From positions 1-34,954 of the forward strand of contig CAJJUK010000012.1 in the NCBI GenBank assembly GCA_905195085.1: 34,954 nucleotides of DNA, written 5' to 3'. The notes under the pieces were generated by a model. It worked only from the letters and a program-made list of their open reading frames with translations, was not told the origin of the DNA and searched no databases. Source of the stretch: an uncultured Christensenella sp. (GTDB lineage: Bacteria; Bacillota; Clostridia; Christensenellales; UBA1242). Position numbers and translations under genes: made by a program. Shown here piece after piece: positions 25,912-33,112 of this stretch (the stretch's first letter is position 1; every line of letters begins with the position of its first letter).

Positions 25912-27825
25912 ATGAAAAAGCTTTTGTCTATTTTATCAATTTGTTGTATGTCTCTTGTGGCTGGAGTGCTGCTTAGTGCTTGCGGTGGAAAAGAAACATA
26001 CAAAATAAGCGTTGTGACAAACACCGAGTCTGAGTCATACATTGAATTGGTTTTGGATCAAGACGGAAACACCATAACAAGAAATGATGATGGAAGTTTT
26101 GATGTTCCTGCAAAATCCAACATCAAAGTGTCTATCAATGCCACAAGATATGGAATTGATATGGATGATTTGGAAGTTAAAATTGACGACATAGAAAAAC
26201 AAGTCGTTGTCAATCAGAACTATAGTCCATTGACAAGTGGAGAAACTTTGAACTATGGTTATTTCTTAATTTCAAATGTAAATAAAGACATGACAATCAA
26301 GGTCACTGGCGAGAAACTTATTTCATCGACCTTTACTTTTGAAGTTGACGACATTGAAGACCCTGAGGTTATTGAAAAACTTCAAATGACAAGCATATGT
26401 TTGGAATACGGAGAAATGACAGAAGAAGGAGAAACTCCAACGCCAGAATATGTGACGCTTTATGATTACATAGTGGAAAATGAAAATCTCAGTTTCACTA
26501 GGGAATATAGTGAAAGTGATGACATCTACAATCCATACAGAACTTTCAGATTGAAATTCGATGGTTTAAATCCTTTTGATTTGACTGAAAACTATCCTTT
26601 TGAAATCAAAACTCCAGATGGTCAGGCAGAGCAAATTGGTGGCATGACATATCTTGACGGTTTCTATGTTGTTGATTTGGGGGACATTGGAAATTCTGAA
26701 GAATACACAATTTTGGTTAACTTCAAAACACTGAATTATCAAAATTTCAACATTTCCAAACCTGAAGATAACATGACATACACAATCACATTAGACAAAG
26801 AAGTGATCAATTACAGCCAAGAAGGCGTTGTTACAGTCGAAAAAAATCTTGACGCTGAAAAAGCGGATTATTCAAATATGAAAGTTTATGTCAACAACCT
26901 TGAATTGTCCAAAGTTGAAGGGAGCGAAACCGAAGAATCTGTTCAATTCAAAATTCCAGAGGGAATAACTCCAGCATCAACAGGTGGCAGTATGGTGCTG
27001 AGAATCAATGTTGATGGAATTGAATATCTTGTCCCTTCTTATGCAATCTATGCAAATTCAGTTGAACCAGTAAGTGGAGAACAATTTGTTATGCCATACA
27101 TCTGGGCAATTGATGATGAAGGGGAAAAAATTGGAGTTGTGGGAGTTGGATCAAATGGTGAGCAATTGACTTTGCAAGGGCAAAGAAATGCAATAACTTG
27201 GGAATATCCTTACAATGAAGATGAGCAAGCATACTATTCTTATTATGATTTGTATGATTATGATATCTACGTTAATACAGATACGAAAATTTTGAATGTT
27301 AAAGAACAGCTTAATGGGGCAACCCAAGATGTTTCAGTTGAACTTGATAATGGTTACACATTCAAGGCTTTTTATAATGAAACAACCAAAAAATTTGACA
27401 GCTTTCAACTTGAATTCTATTGCACTCAAGATTGCATTTTTGAGTTTAAAAACTATGTAATGTTCAGTAAAAATGTTGATATTTCTTACTCTTTTGAAGA
27501 TACTAGAATTGAGAATGTTGAATATGCAATTCTTGACAGTGAAGACGCATCTATTGCAACATGGTCAGAACTTGATAAAGATGTTTCAGTCAAGGTTGCT
27601 GTAAACGGCGGACAAATCATTGCTTTCAGATTGACAACATTGAGAGATGAAATTGGTATGCATGAATTTAAGATTGAGAACACTTCGATATGTGATTCTT
27701 GGCTTAACAGTGAAAGTTACACTTCAAATGGCTTTAGATATACAATCTTGAAATTTGTCGTTTCAGAAATTCAATATGACGGAAGCATGGCGTTTAAACT
27801 TGTGCCAGCAGGAACAATAGGTTAG
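25912..27825 (+). CDS. Surface lipoprotein, unknown function
   Basis: A 637-residue predicted lipoprotein. The signal peptide MKKLLSILSICCMSLVAGVL ends in lipobox LSAC, so Cys24 should be lipidated and hold the protein on the outer face of the membrane. The rest is acidic (many Glu and Asp), Tyr/Thr/Val-rich and predicted beta, in composition much like the giant protein at 2605. It probably consists of several Ig-like or carbohydrate-binding-like domains. I see no catalytic motif or membrane helix. The ribosome-binding site GGAGG and a promoter lie upstream. The alkyltransferase-like gene begins two bases after its stop, so the two are co-transcribed, although a shared role is not evident. 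Confidence 0.85.
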   Translation: MKKLLSILSICCMSLVAGVLLSACGGKETYKISVVTNTESESYIELVLDQDGNTITRNDDGSFDVPAKSNIKVSINATRYGIDMDDLEVKIDDIEKQVVVNQNYSPLTSGETLNYGYFLISNVNKDMTIKVTGEKLISSTFTFEVDDIEDPEVIEKLQMTSICLEYGEMTEEGETPTPEYVTLYDYIVENENLSFTREYSESDDIYNPYRTFRLKFDGLNPFDLTENYPFEIKTPDGQAEQIGGMTYLDGFYVVDLGDIGNSEEYTILVNFKTLNYQNFNISKPEDNMTYTITLDKEVINYSQEGVVTVEKNLDAEKADYSNMKVYVNNLELSKVEGSETEESVQFKIPEGITPASTGGSMVLRINVDGIEYLVPSYAIYANSVEPVSGEQFVMPYIWAIDDEGEKIGVVGVGSNGEQLTLQGQRNAITWEYPYNEDEQAYYSYYDLYDYDIYVNTDTKILNVKEQLNGATQDVSVELDNGYTFKAFYNETTKKFDSFQLEFYCTQDCIFEFKNYVMFSKNVDISYSFEDTRIENVEYAILDSEDASIATWSELDKDVSVKVAVNGGQIIAFRLTTLRDEIGMHEFKIENTSICDSWLNSESYTSNGFRYTILKFVVSEIQYDGSMAFKLVPAGTIG

Positions 27826-27827
27826 AA

Positions 27828-28154
27828 ATGGAAAAATTTTTTGAAAAAGTTTATAATGTTGTGAAGGATATTCCAAAAGGAAAAGTGGCAACTTACGGCC
27901 AAATTGCCAAAATCTTAGGAGCTCCAAAATATTCGCAAATTGTTGGATACGCATTGCACTCAAATCCAAATCCAAAAGAAATTCCTTGTCACAGGGTGGT
28001 GAACAGGTTTGGACAACTGAGTGGAAGTTTTGCATTTGGCGGTGCGAATGCACAAAGAGAAAAGTTGGAAGCGGAAGGTGTTGTTTTTGAAAAAGATGGA
28101 ACAATCAACATGAAGAAATATCAATGGAAACCACAACTTTTAGATATTGAATGA
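27828..28154 (+). CDS. Alkylguanine-DNA alkyltransferase-like protein (C-terminal domain only)
   Basis: A 108-residue protein matching the C-terminal, DNA-binding and active-site domain of O6-alkylguanine-DNA alkyltransferases, which move an alkyl group from guanine to a cysteine. Seen: KVATYGQIA (helix-turn-helix start with the conserved Tyr), the active-site motif IPCHRVV with Cys54, and a GG.NAQREKLEAEGV tail. The N-terminal domain of Ogt/Ada-type proteins is absent. Cys54 argues against the alkyltransferase-like (ATL) class, in which it is Trp. The recognition-helix arginine of R-A-V-G type appears as Gln in SQIVGYAL, by eye. The gene starts two bases after the lipoprotein stop. Active repair or DNA-lesion flagging are both possible. 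Confidence 0.85.
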   Translation: MEKFFEKVYNVVKDIPKGKVATYGQIAKILGAPKYSQIVGYALHSNPNPKEIPCHRVVNRFGQLSGSFAFGGANAQREKLEAEGVVFEKDGTINMKKYQWKPQLLDIE

Positions 28155-28170
28155 ATTAAGATTAAAAGAA

Positions 28171-28198
28171 AAAAATCACTAAATTTTAGTGATTTTTT
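28171..28198. terminator. Bidirectional terminator between convergent genes
   Basis: AAAAATCACTA (28171-28181) pairs with TAGTGATTTTT (28187-28197), with A and T runs on the two sides. It serves the rightward alkyltransferase gene and the leftward gene, whose stop TAA (28186-28188) lies at the loop edge of the hairpin. Confidence 0.85.
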
Positions 28199-28599
28199 GT
28201 TTTTTCTGTTTCTACTGGATTTTTTCCAAGAGTTTCTGCAAATTTCTTCAAATGAGAGATGCTGATTTTTTCATCTGCTGATTTTGGAGAAAAAGCAGGA
28301 GAAATATCCTTGACAAAATAAGGTGTCATCATGTTGCTTGATTCTGAAATGAACTCTTTGCTATATTTCACAAACCCATTGCTTCTTACCTTGCTTTCAA
28401 GCAATGAAAAGTGGATTGGGTTTTTTATTGCTTGAATTGGAACATAATCTGTGTCCCCAAATTTAATCAAAAAAGCTTTCTCTTTAACCACGATCATCCC
28501 AAAATTGTTATAGTCATCATCTAACTTAGACGCAGGGCCATAAGGACTCAAACTCTTGCAAATCGTTCCAGTAAAAACTCTTGATTTTTCTATTTTCAT
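28186..28599 (-). CDS. Unknown small soluble protein
   Basis: A 137-residue protein (MKIEKSRVFTGTICKSLSPYG...) that I do not recognise. It has no signal peptide or membrane helix; the first 75 residues look beta-rich and the last 35 look helical then disordered. AAGGAG lies five bases before the ATG, and a consensus TTGACA / TATAAT extended promoter (28620-28648) precedes it with a leader of about 14 nt. It lies downstream of metK, and no terminator separates them, so some metK read-through is possible. Its stop codon is inside the terminator hairpin shared with the opposing gene. Function unknown. Confidence 0.72.
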   Translation of the reverse strand: MKIEKSRVFTGTICKSLSPYGPASKLDDDYNNFGMIVVKEKAFLIKFGDTDYVPIQAIKNPIHFSLLESKVRSNGFVKYSKEFISESSNMMTPYFVKDISPAFSPKSADEKISISHLKKFAETLGKNPVETEKTKNH

Positions 28600-28619
28600 G
28601 ATATCTCCTTATGCACGAA

Positions 28620-28648
28620 ATTATATCACAAGGGCAGATTACTGTCAA
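28620..28648 (-). promoter_or_regulatory. Consensus extended -10 promoter
   Basis: Minus strand: TTGACA (28643-28648), 17-bp spacer ending TGA, TATAAT (28620-28625). All elements are perfect. It starts a transcript about 14 nt upstream of the ATG at 28599 and lies just after the metK stop codon. Confidence 0.88.
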
Positions 28649-28661
28649 TAGGGGTACTGTT

Positions 28662-29750
28662 CTATATGTTCAAGATTTTGACTCTTTCCCAAGGAAAATT
28701 CTTTCGTCCAAAATGGCCATAGCATGCTGTTTCTTTGTAAATTGGTTGTAACAAATTTAATTCTTTGATGATGCTGTTCAAATGGAAATCAAAGTTTTTC
28801 TCAACCACTTCATATATTTTTTCAAGTGGAATTTTTTCAGTTCCAAAGGTTTCAATATTGATTGAGAGAGGTTTATCAATTCCAATTCCAAACGATAGTT
28901 CAATTTCGCATCTGTCACACAAATTGTTGGCAACAAGATTTTTTGCAACATATCTTGCAAAATATGCACCGGAACGATCAACTTTTGTGGCATTTTTGCT
29001 GGAAAAGCATCCGCCACCAACTTTGGCAATTCCTCCATATGTGTCAACAACAATTTTTCTGCCAACACAACCGCTGTCGCTGAAACTTCCCCAAATTGTG
29101 AATCTGCCGCTTGGGTTGATGATGTATTTTGTTTCTTTGGAAACATATTGTTGATAGTTTTGCAGAACTGGTTCAACAACATTTTTCATGATTTTTTCTT
29201 GAATGTTTTCGCAATCTTGGCTGTGGCTGACACTGATCAGAATGTTGTCGATGTAAGATGGTTTGTCATCTTCATAACATACAGAGACCTGTGATTTTGC
29301 ATCTGCAAAAAACTCATCTGTGGTTCTTCTAAATTCATCGTATCTTTTCATGAGTTTGTGAGCAAGAAGAATTGTCAGTGGCATGAATTCCTCAGTTTCG
29401 TTCGTGGCATAACCAAAAACAATTCCTTGGTCGTTTGCACACAGACTTTTTTTGACAACAGCATCATTGATGTCTGGACTTTGCTCTGATATTTCCACAA
29501 CAAACTCAAAAGGTTGAGTGTAACCAATTTCTTTAAGTGTTTGTTTTGCAATTTCGACATAGTCGATTTTTGCCTTTGTTGTGGCTTCGCCATAAATGAA
29601 CAATTTGTTGTTTTTGATTGCACATTCGACTGCCATTTGTGAGTTTTTGTCTTGTTTTAGTGCCTCGTCCAAAAAGGAATCGGCAATTACATCACAGGTT
29701 TTGTCTGGGTGTCCAATGTTTACGCTTTCACTTGTTAAAATTTTTTTCAT
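28662..29750 (-). CDS. metK: S-adenosylmethionine synthetase
   Basis: A 362-residue protein that makes S-adenosylmethionine from methionine and ATP. I start it at ATG 29748-29750 (MKKILTSESVNIGHPDK), which has AGGGGAAG upstream; a longer frame would run through the riboswitch terminator. Seen: GHPDK at 13-17, NDQGIVFGYATNE (about 112-125), INPSGRF, GRKIVVDTYGG, then GGGCFSSKNATKVDRSGAY, and the end motif GHFGRKNFPWE. It is some 20-35 residues shorter than typical bacterial enzymes, and the usual GGP..D.GLTGRK is WGSFSDSGCVGRK, so it is a divergent but complete-looking member. A SAM riboswitch precedes it, so expression should fall when SAM is plentiful. Confidence 0.96.
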   Translation of the reverse strand: MKKILTSESVNIGHPDKTCDVIADSFLDEALKQDKNSQMAVECAIKNNKLFIYGEATTKAKIDYVEIAKQTLKEIGYTQPFEFVVEISEQSPDINDAVVKKSLCANDQGIVFGYATNETEEFMPLTILLAHKLMKRYDEFRRTTDEFFADAKSQVSVCYEDDKPSYIDNILISVSHSQDCENIQEKIMKNVVEPVLQNYQQYVSKETKYIINPSGRFTIWGSFSDSGCVGRKIVVDTYGGIAKVGGGCFSSKNATKVDRSGAYFARYVAKNLVANNLCDRCEIELSFGIGIDKPLSINIETFGTEKIPLEKIYEVVEKNFDFHLNSIIKELNLLQPIYKETACYGHFGRKNFPWERVKILNI

Positions 29751-29775
29751 ATCTTCCCCTTTTAACCATATTATC

Positions 29776-29799
29776 AAAAAAGCCCATCGACTGATGGGC
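29776..29799 (-). terminator. Riboswitch-controlled terminator upstream of metK
   Basis: Minus strand GCCCATC, loop AGTC, GATGGGC, then TTTTTT. The first arm CCCATC can instead pair with GATGGG at about 29817-29822, part of the aptamer's closing stem, giving an antiterminator when SAM is absent. Confidence 0.93.
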
Positions 29800-29812
29800 A
29801 AATTCACAAGAA

Positions 29813-29905
29813 CTATCCCATCGTTTCAAGCTTTAGCACCTTGCGACAAGGGCAGGTTGCTGTGTGGTCATAGGGCTTGTCCCTCGCACACTCTTTATGG
29901 TAATA
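29813..29905 (-). promoter_or_regulatory. SAM riboswitch (SAM-I clan, compact) controlling metK
   Basis: Minus-strand aptamer. Seen in order: P1 5' strand (TATTACCAT), AGAG, P2 TGTG/CACA with the GAGGGA...CCC.ATGA kink-turn pattern, loop ACAAGC, GCAACC, P3 CCTTG-TCG-CAAGG, AGGTGCTAA, then GCTTG, and P1 3' strand ATGGGATA. The loop CAAGC can pair with GCTTG, the family pseudoknot with changed bases. GCTTG runs almost directly into P1, leaving no room for P4, which resembles the SAM-I/IV variant. The P1 3' strand overlaps the antiterminator, so SAM binding should cause termination. Confidence 0.9.
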
Positions 29906-29907
29906 TG

Positions 29908-29936
29908 ATATTACAATATATGAATTTATTTGTCAA
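29908..29936 (-). promoter_or_regulatory. metK promoter
   Basis: Minus strand: perfect TTGACA (29931-29936), 17-bp spacer, TAATAT (29908-29913). Predicted start near 29901, at the 5' edge of the riboswitch. Confidence 0.85.
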
Positions 29937-29954
29937 ATAAGTGAGAGCAATTTC

Positions 29955-29986
29955 AAAAAAACAATCACCATTTAGGCGGGTGATTG
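29955..29986 (-). terminator. Intrinsic terminator of the merR-DUF1893 operon
   Basis: Minus strand CAATCACC (29979-29986) pairs with GGTGATTG (29962-29969), then seven T. The DUF1893 stop codon (29972-29974) lies in the loop. Confidence 0.9.
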
Positions 29987-30409
29987 TTGATTTTTGTTTT
30001 TCAGTTCTATCAATTTATTTTGAAGAGCAATATAAGCTTCTTCACAATCATCAATTTTTTCAACGCATTTTTCCATTGGACAAATGTCTGTGCCGGTTCG
30101 ATTGATGATTTTTTCTGTTTCAATGTCATAGGAATAAGGAATTTTATGCTTGTCCAAGATCTTTTCTGCGCTTTTGCTGATCACTTCTGCAAAAACTTCC
30201 TTCACTCCCACTTTGACAAACAGAAGGGCAACAGCTTTTCCAACAATTTTGTCGGCGACAGAGAAGTTTTGAAGATTTGTGCAACTTTTGATCCAATTCA
30301 TGACTGGAGCAATGCCCGTTTCATTTGAAACAAGTTTTTCTTCGCCTTTGATCAGAACGCAAGTGTGTCCTTGCTTTAGGATTTCTTTTGCTTTTTCAAT
30401 GTCTTTCAT
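29972..30409 (-). CDS. DUF1893 family protein
   Basis: A 145-residue soluble protein of the DUF1893 family, whose known structure has a cytidine-deaminase-like fold but no proven reaction. Seen: CVLIKGEEKL near the start, the strong family block FSVADKIVGKAVALLFV (about 49-65), VISKSAEKIL, and INRTGTDICPMEKCV (about 107-121) with two cysteines. Its ATG overlaps the stop of the ECF S-component gene by four bases (ATGA), so the two are translationally coupled; it is the last gene of the MerR-controlled set and ends in a terminator. The family is certain enough. A metal- or nucleotide-related role fits the fold and context but is inference. Confidence 0.88.
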   Translation of the reverse strand: MKDIEKAKEILKQGHTCVLIKGEEKLVSNETGIAPVMNWIKSCTNLQNFSVADKIVGKAVALLFVKVGVKEVFAEVISKSAEKILDKHKIPYSYDIETEKIINRTGTDICPMEKCVEKIDDCEEAYIALQNKLIELKNKNQQSPA

Positions 30410-30984
30410 TGTTTTTTCCTGTTAAGAAGATAACTGAGCAACATGATGATCAAAGGAACAATCACTGCTTGAAGAACCAAACCAATTAAGCCTGCTTGAA
30501 CTTGAGTCCAAACGGTTGCAACATTGAAACTGAGAATACTTTGAAAAATTGCAACCAAAGTTATGAAAGTCAATCTTCCTGCAACTTGAGCAAGCAAAAC
30601 TGCAGGGAAAGCCATCCACTTATTTTCGGCAATCTTGTTTGAAAATAATCCGGTTACAAGGGCAAAAACTGCAAGTTCAACAACCATGAATGGCAATCTT
30701 TCAAGTGCGGGCATAGGGTTGCCTGAAGCTAACGTAATCAAAAAACTTACAATTGGGGAGGCGATTCCAATTCCAAGTCCCCACCATCTTCCAAGAAGAC
30801 AGCCACCAATAAGGACTGGCAAATACATAGGCAGCCAAATCATTCCACCTTGAGCTCCAGCAATCAAATGCACAAGTTGAGGAAGGCCAACTGCAAGAGC
30901 AATCAGCCCCACCGTGATGAGTGATTTGATTGTTACTTTTGTTTTTAATTTGACATTTCTTTGAACTAAAACATTTTCTAACAT
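30406..30984 (-). CDS. ECF-type transporter substrate-binding (S) component
   Basis: A 192-residue membrane protein with about six helices, the usual size of ECF S components, which bind a vitamin or metal and work with a shared EcfA/A'/T module. Seen: a basic N-terminal tail, helix VGLIALAVGLPQLVHLI, the segment PMYLPVLIGGCLLGRWWGLG, a typical S-component LG...G...G pattern in helices 2-3, and ERLPFMVVELAVFALVTG. Substrate cannot be read from sequence. AAGGAG lies in the end of the larC-like gene, two bases of gap separate the genes, and its stop overlaps the DUF1893 start. The energising module is not in this window, so it probably uses a shared one. Confidence 0.85.
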   Translation of the reverse strand: MLENVLVQRNVKLKTKVTIKSLITVGLIALAVGLPQLVHLIAGAQGGMIWLPMYLPVLIGGCLLGRWWGLGIGIASPIVSFLITLASGNPMPALERLPFMVVELAVFALVTGLFSNKIAENKWMAFPAVLLAQVAGRLTFITLVAIFQSILSFNVATVWTQVQAGLIGLVLQAVIVPLIIMLLSYLLNRKKQ

Positions 30985-30986
30985 TT

Positions 30987-31769
30987 TTATTCTCCTTTTT
31001 CTATTATTTCAACTTTTAAAACACATGGGGTGTCATAATTTCTTTTTCCTGCTCCATATCCTGTTCTTAAAACTTTTTTGATGTATCCAAGCGATTTGAA
31101 ATTTGATAAGACGGCGAGTGCTGAAATGCCTGTTGGTGTGATAAGTTCGACATTCAAGTCGCAGGTTTCAATTTTTGCGTTAAACATAGAAAGCACATTT
31201 TCAACAGCAGGGGTAGGTATCGGCAAAAGACCAACCCTTGTCCTTATTTGACCCTTGCCTTCTCTCAGGTTTTCCACAAAGACATTTGAAACATTCAAGT
31301 TGTCAAAACATACCGCAATTGAGACAATGTCTATGATCGAATCCATTGCTCCAGATTCATGAAAAATCACTTTGTCAACGGGCAAATTGTGTGCTTTTCC
31401 TTCAGCTTGTGCAACCATCTTGAAGATGGCTTTGGCAATTGATTTTGCATGATCAGTCATGTCAGCATGGTCAATAATTTTGACAATCTCTGGAAGATTT
31501 CTTTCTGACTTATTTAAGATTTCAACTTTTTTGTTGCCATATAGATATTCCAAATCGGCATCAAAATTTTTCACTTTAAGTTCAACATCAAAATCTGTTG
31601 CAGGAATGTTTCTTTTAAGAGTTTTTGAGATTTTGATGTCAAAATCAGTAAGATTCAGACTGTCTATTGCTTTTTTAAGAGTTTCTTTATCGGCACCAAC
31701 ATCAAGCAATGCTCCAACAATCATGTCTCCACTCACGCCATTGGTGCAATCAAACAACAAGTCTGCCAT
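30987..31769 (-). CDS. LarC-like nickel-insertion protein, N-terminal part only
   Basis: A 260-residue protein matching the N-terminal part (LarC1) of LarC, the nickel chelatase that completes the nickel-pincer nucleotide cofactor of lactate racemase and related enzymes. Seen: LLFDCTNGVSGDMIVGALL (about 4-22), KVIFHESGAMDSIIDIV, GLLPIPTPAVENVL, LITPTGISAL, and an end in YGAGKRNYDTPCVLKVEI. Full LarC proteins are near 400 residues; in some bacteria the C-terminal part (LarC2) is reached by a frameshift. Here the stop is followed within two bases by the ECF gene's ATG, so no LarC2 follows. LarB and LarE are not in this window. AAGGAA overlaps the DUF362 gene's end three bases upstream. Confidence 0.85.
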   Translation of the reverse strand: MADLLFDCTNGVSGDMIVGALLDVGADKETLKKAIDSLNLTDFDIKISKTLKRNIPATDFDVELKVKNFDADLEYLYGNKKVEILNKSERNLPEIVKIIDHADMTDHAKSIAKAIFKMVAQAEGKAHNLPVDKVIFHESGAMDSIIDIVSIAVCFDNLNVSNVFVENLREGKGQIRTRVGLLPIPTPAVENVLSMFNAKIETCDLNVELITPTGISALAVLSNFKSLGYIKKVLRTGYGAGKRNYDTPCVLKVEIIEKGE

Positions 31770-31772
31770 AGA

Positions 31773-32666
31773 TTATTCCTTATCGATGTCAACGATTTCA
31801 TATTCTCTTGAGCCAAGACCAAGTTCTGCAGCTGTTTCAACGGTGTGGATTGCGTGTTTTTCCAACATTCTGTTGACCAAAGATTGTTTTCCCTTGTCTT
31901 TTGAGTTCATAATCTGGTCATAACAGCATTGGTCAAGCGCAACAGGGTCAAGAGATGCAAAAATTCCTATATCTGCCATTTCAGGAGCATGTGGGTTGGA
32001 ATCGCAATCACAATCAATTGAAAGGTTGTTTACCACATTGATGTATGCCATGTTTTCTGGTTTAAAGAAGGTTACAACTGCTTTGCACGCTTCTGCCATA
32101 CTTTCCAAGAAACCATCTTGGTCATCAACGAAGTCCCAAAGTTTGTCAGGGATTTCTGTGTGTCCCGAAGAATGTATCCATGCTTTTCCATTTCTTGATG
32201 CAACACCAATGCTCATGTTTTTGAGTGCTCCACCAAATCCGCCCATGGCATGACCTTTAAAGTGTGAGAGCATCAACATAGAATCATAATTCTTCAAATG
32301 CGTTCCAACAATGTCATAACCCTTAAGGTGTTTTCCTCCCTCAAGTGGGATTTTCATTTCACCTTCCTCATCCATAATGTCGCAAGGAGCAATATCCATA
32401 AATCCATGGTCCTTGATTGCTTGCCAATGCTCTTTCACTTCATATCGTTTTCCATGATAAGCAGTGCAACATTCAACAATTGTTCCATTGAGTTTGTTGA
32501 CCAAAGGTTTGATCAAATTAGGATTCAAGAAGTGGTGTCCGCCAGGTTCTCCAGTGGAGATTTTTACCGCAACTTTTCCTTTTAAATTTCTCTGAAGGGC
32601 ATCAAAAATTCTAATTAGGCCATTTTGAGAAATGTCTTTTGTGAAATAAACTTTTGATTTTTCCAT
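31773..32666 (-). CDS. DUF362 family protein
   Basis: A 297-residue protein from ATG 32666 (MEKSKVYFTKDIS...), chosen because AAAAGGAG lies just upstream; the frame stays open further but into the merR gene. DUF362 proteins are often annotated as uncharacterised Fe-S centre proteins. Seen: KISTGEPGGHHFLNP, ECCTAYHG, APCDIMDEEG, MLSHFKGHAMGGFGGALKNM (a family hallmark), a Cys pair DCDCDSNPHAPEMADIGIFA, and ALDQCCYDQ. There is no ferredoxin-type CxxCxxC cluster domain. The cysteines and histidines could bind a metal. It sits 46 bases after merR and three bases before the larC-like gene, within one probable operon. Reaction unknown. Confidence 0.88.
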   Translation of the reverse strand: MEKSKVYFTKDISQNGLIRIFDALQRNLKGKVAVKISTGEPGGHHFLNPNLIKPLVNKLNGTIVECCTAYHGKRYEVKEHWQAIKDHGFMDIAPCDIMDEEGEMKIPLEGGKHLKGYDIVGTHLKNYDSMLMLSHFKGHAMGGFGGALKNMSIGVASRNGKAWIHSSGHTEIPDKLWDFVDDQDGFLESMAEACKAVVTFFKPENMAYINVVNNLSIDCDCDSNPHAPEMADIGIFASLDPVALDQCCYDQIMNSKDKGKQSLVNRMLEKHAIHTVETAAELGLGSREYEIVDIDKE

Positions 32667-32712
32667 ATTTTCTCCTTTTAATAAAAATTTGAAAGTTGGT
32701 GAATTGAAAAAA

Positions 32713-33093
32713 TTATTCATTGTCGAGCAGTTCTCTTTCTTTTTCAACCATAGTTGAATAGTAAACATCAATTTTGTAGTTCAGTTTTTCGTAAGCTTTT
32801 TGCATGTCGTCAATTTTAGATTTCAAAATTTCTCTTTGTTTGATAAGCAGAGCTTTCCTTTGTTCGATTGTCTGATTGCCTTGTTTGCAGAGATCTAAAT
32901 ATTCTTTCAGTACTTCAATTGGGAGCCCGGCGCTTCTCATGCAGATGACAAAGGTTATGGCATCAAGTTCTTTTTGTCCATAATTGCGAATTCCATTTTT
33001 TCGAGGCACATTTTGAATGAGCCCCTCTTTTTCATAGAATCTCAATGTGTCTTGAGAAATGTTGAATTTGTCGCTTACTTCTTTTATTGTCAT
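32713..33093 (-). CDS. MerR-family regulator, AdhR/NmlR-like
   Basis: A 126-residue regulator (MTIKEVSDKFNISQDTLRFY...). Start chosen at 33093 with GGAG nine bases upstream; the longer frame to 33147 would translate the operator and promoter. Seen: an N-terminal winged helix with the family motif TLRFYEKEGLI (16-26), then IRNYG, and a coiled-coil dimer helix at about 75-115. Cys51 lies where AdhR of Bacillus subtilis has its reactive Cys52; another Cys is at 69. There is no C-terminal metal-binding tail. This group activates promoters in response to aldehydes or other thiol-reactive stress. It lies first in the operon and probably controls itself and the four genes that follow. Confidence 0.9.
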   Translation of the reverse strand: MTIKEVSDKFNISQDTLRFYEKEGLIQNVPRKNGIRNYGQKELDAITFVICMRSAGLPIEVLKEYLDLCKQGNQTIEQRKALLIKQREILKSKIDDMQKAYEKLNYKIDVYYSTMVEKERELLDNE

Positions 33094-33112
33094 TTTTTCA
33101 ATCTCCAATAAA

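Noticed and set aside
29751..29807. Nineteen-residue N-terminal extension of MetK
   Set aside because: It would be encoded by the riboswitch terminator; the ATG at 29750 has an SD and matches the family start.
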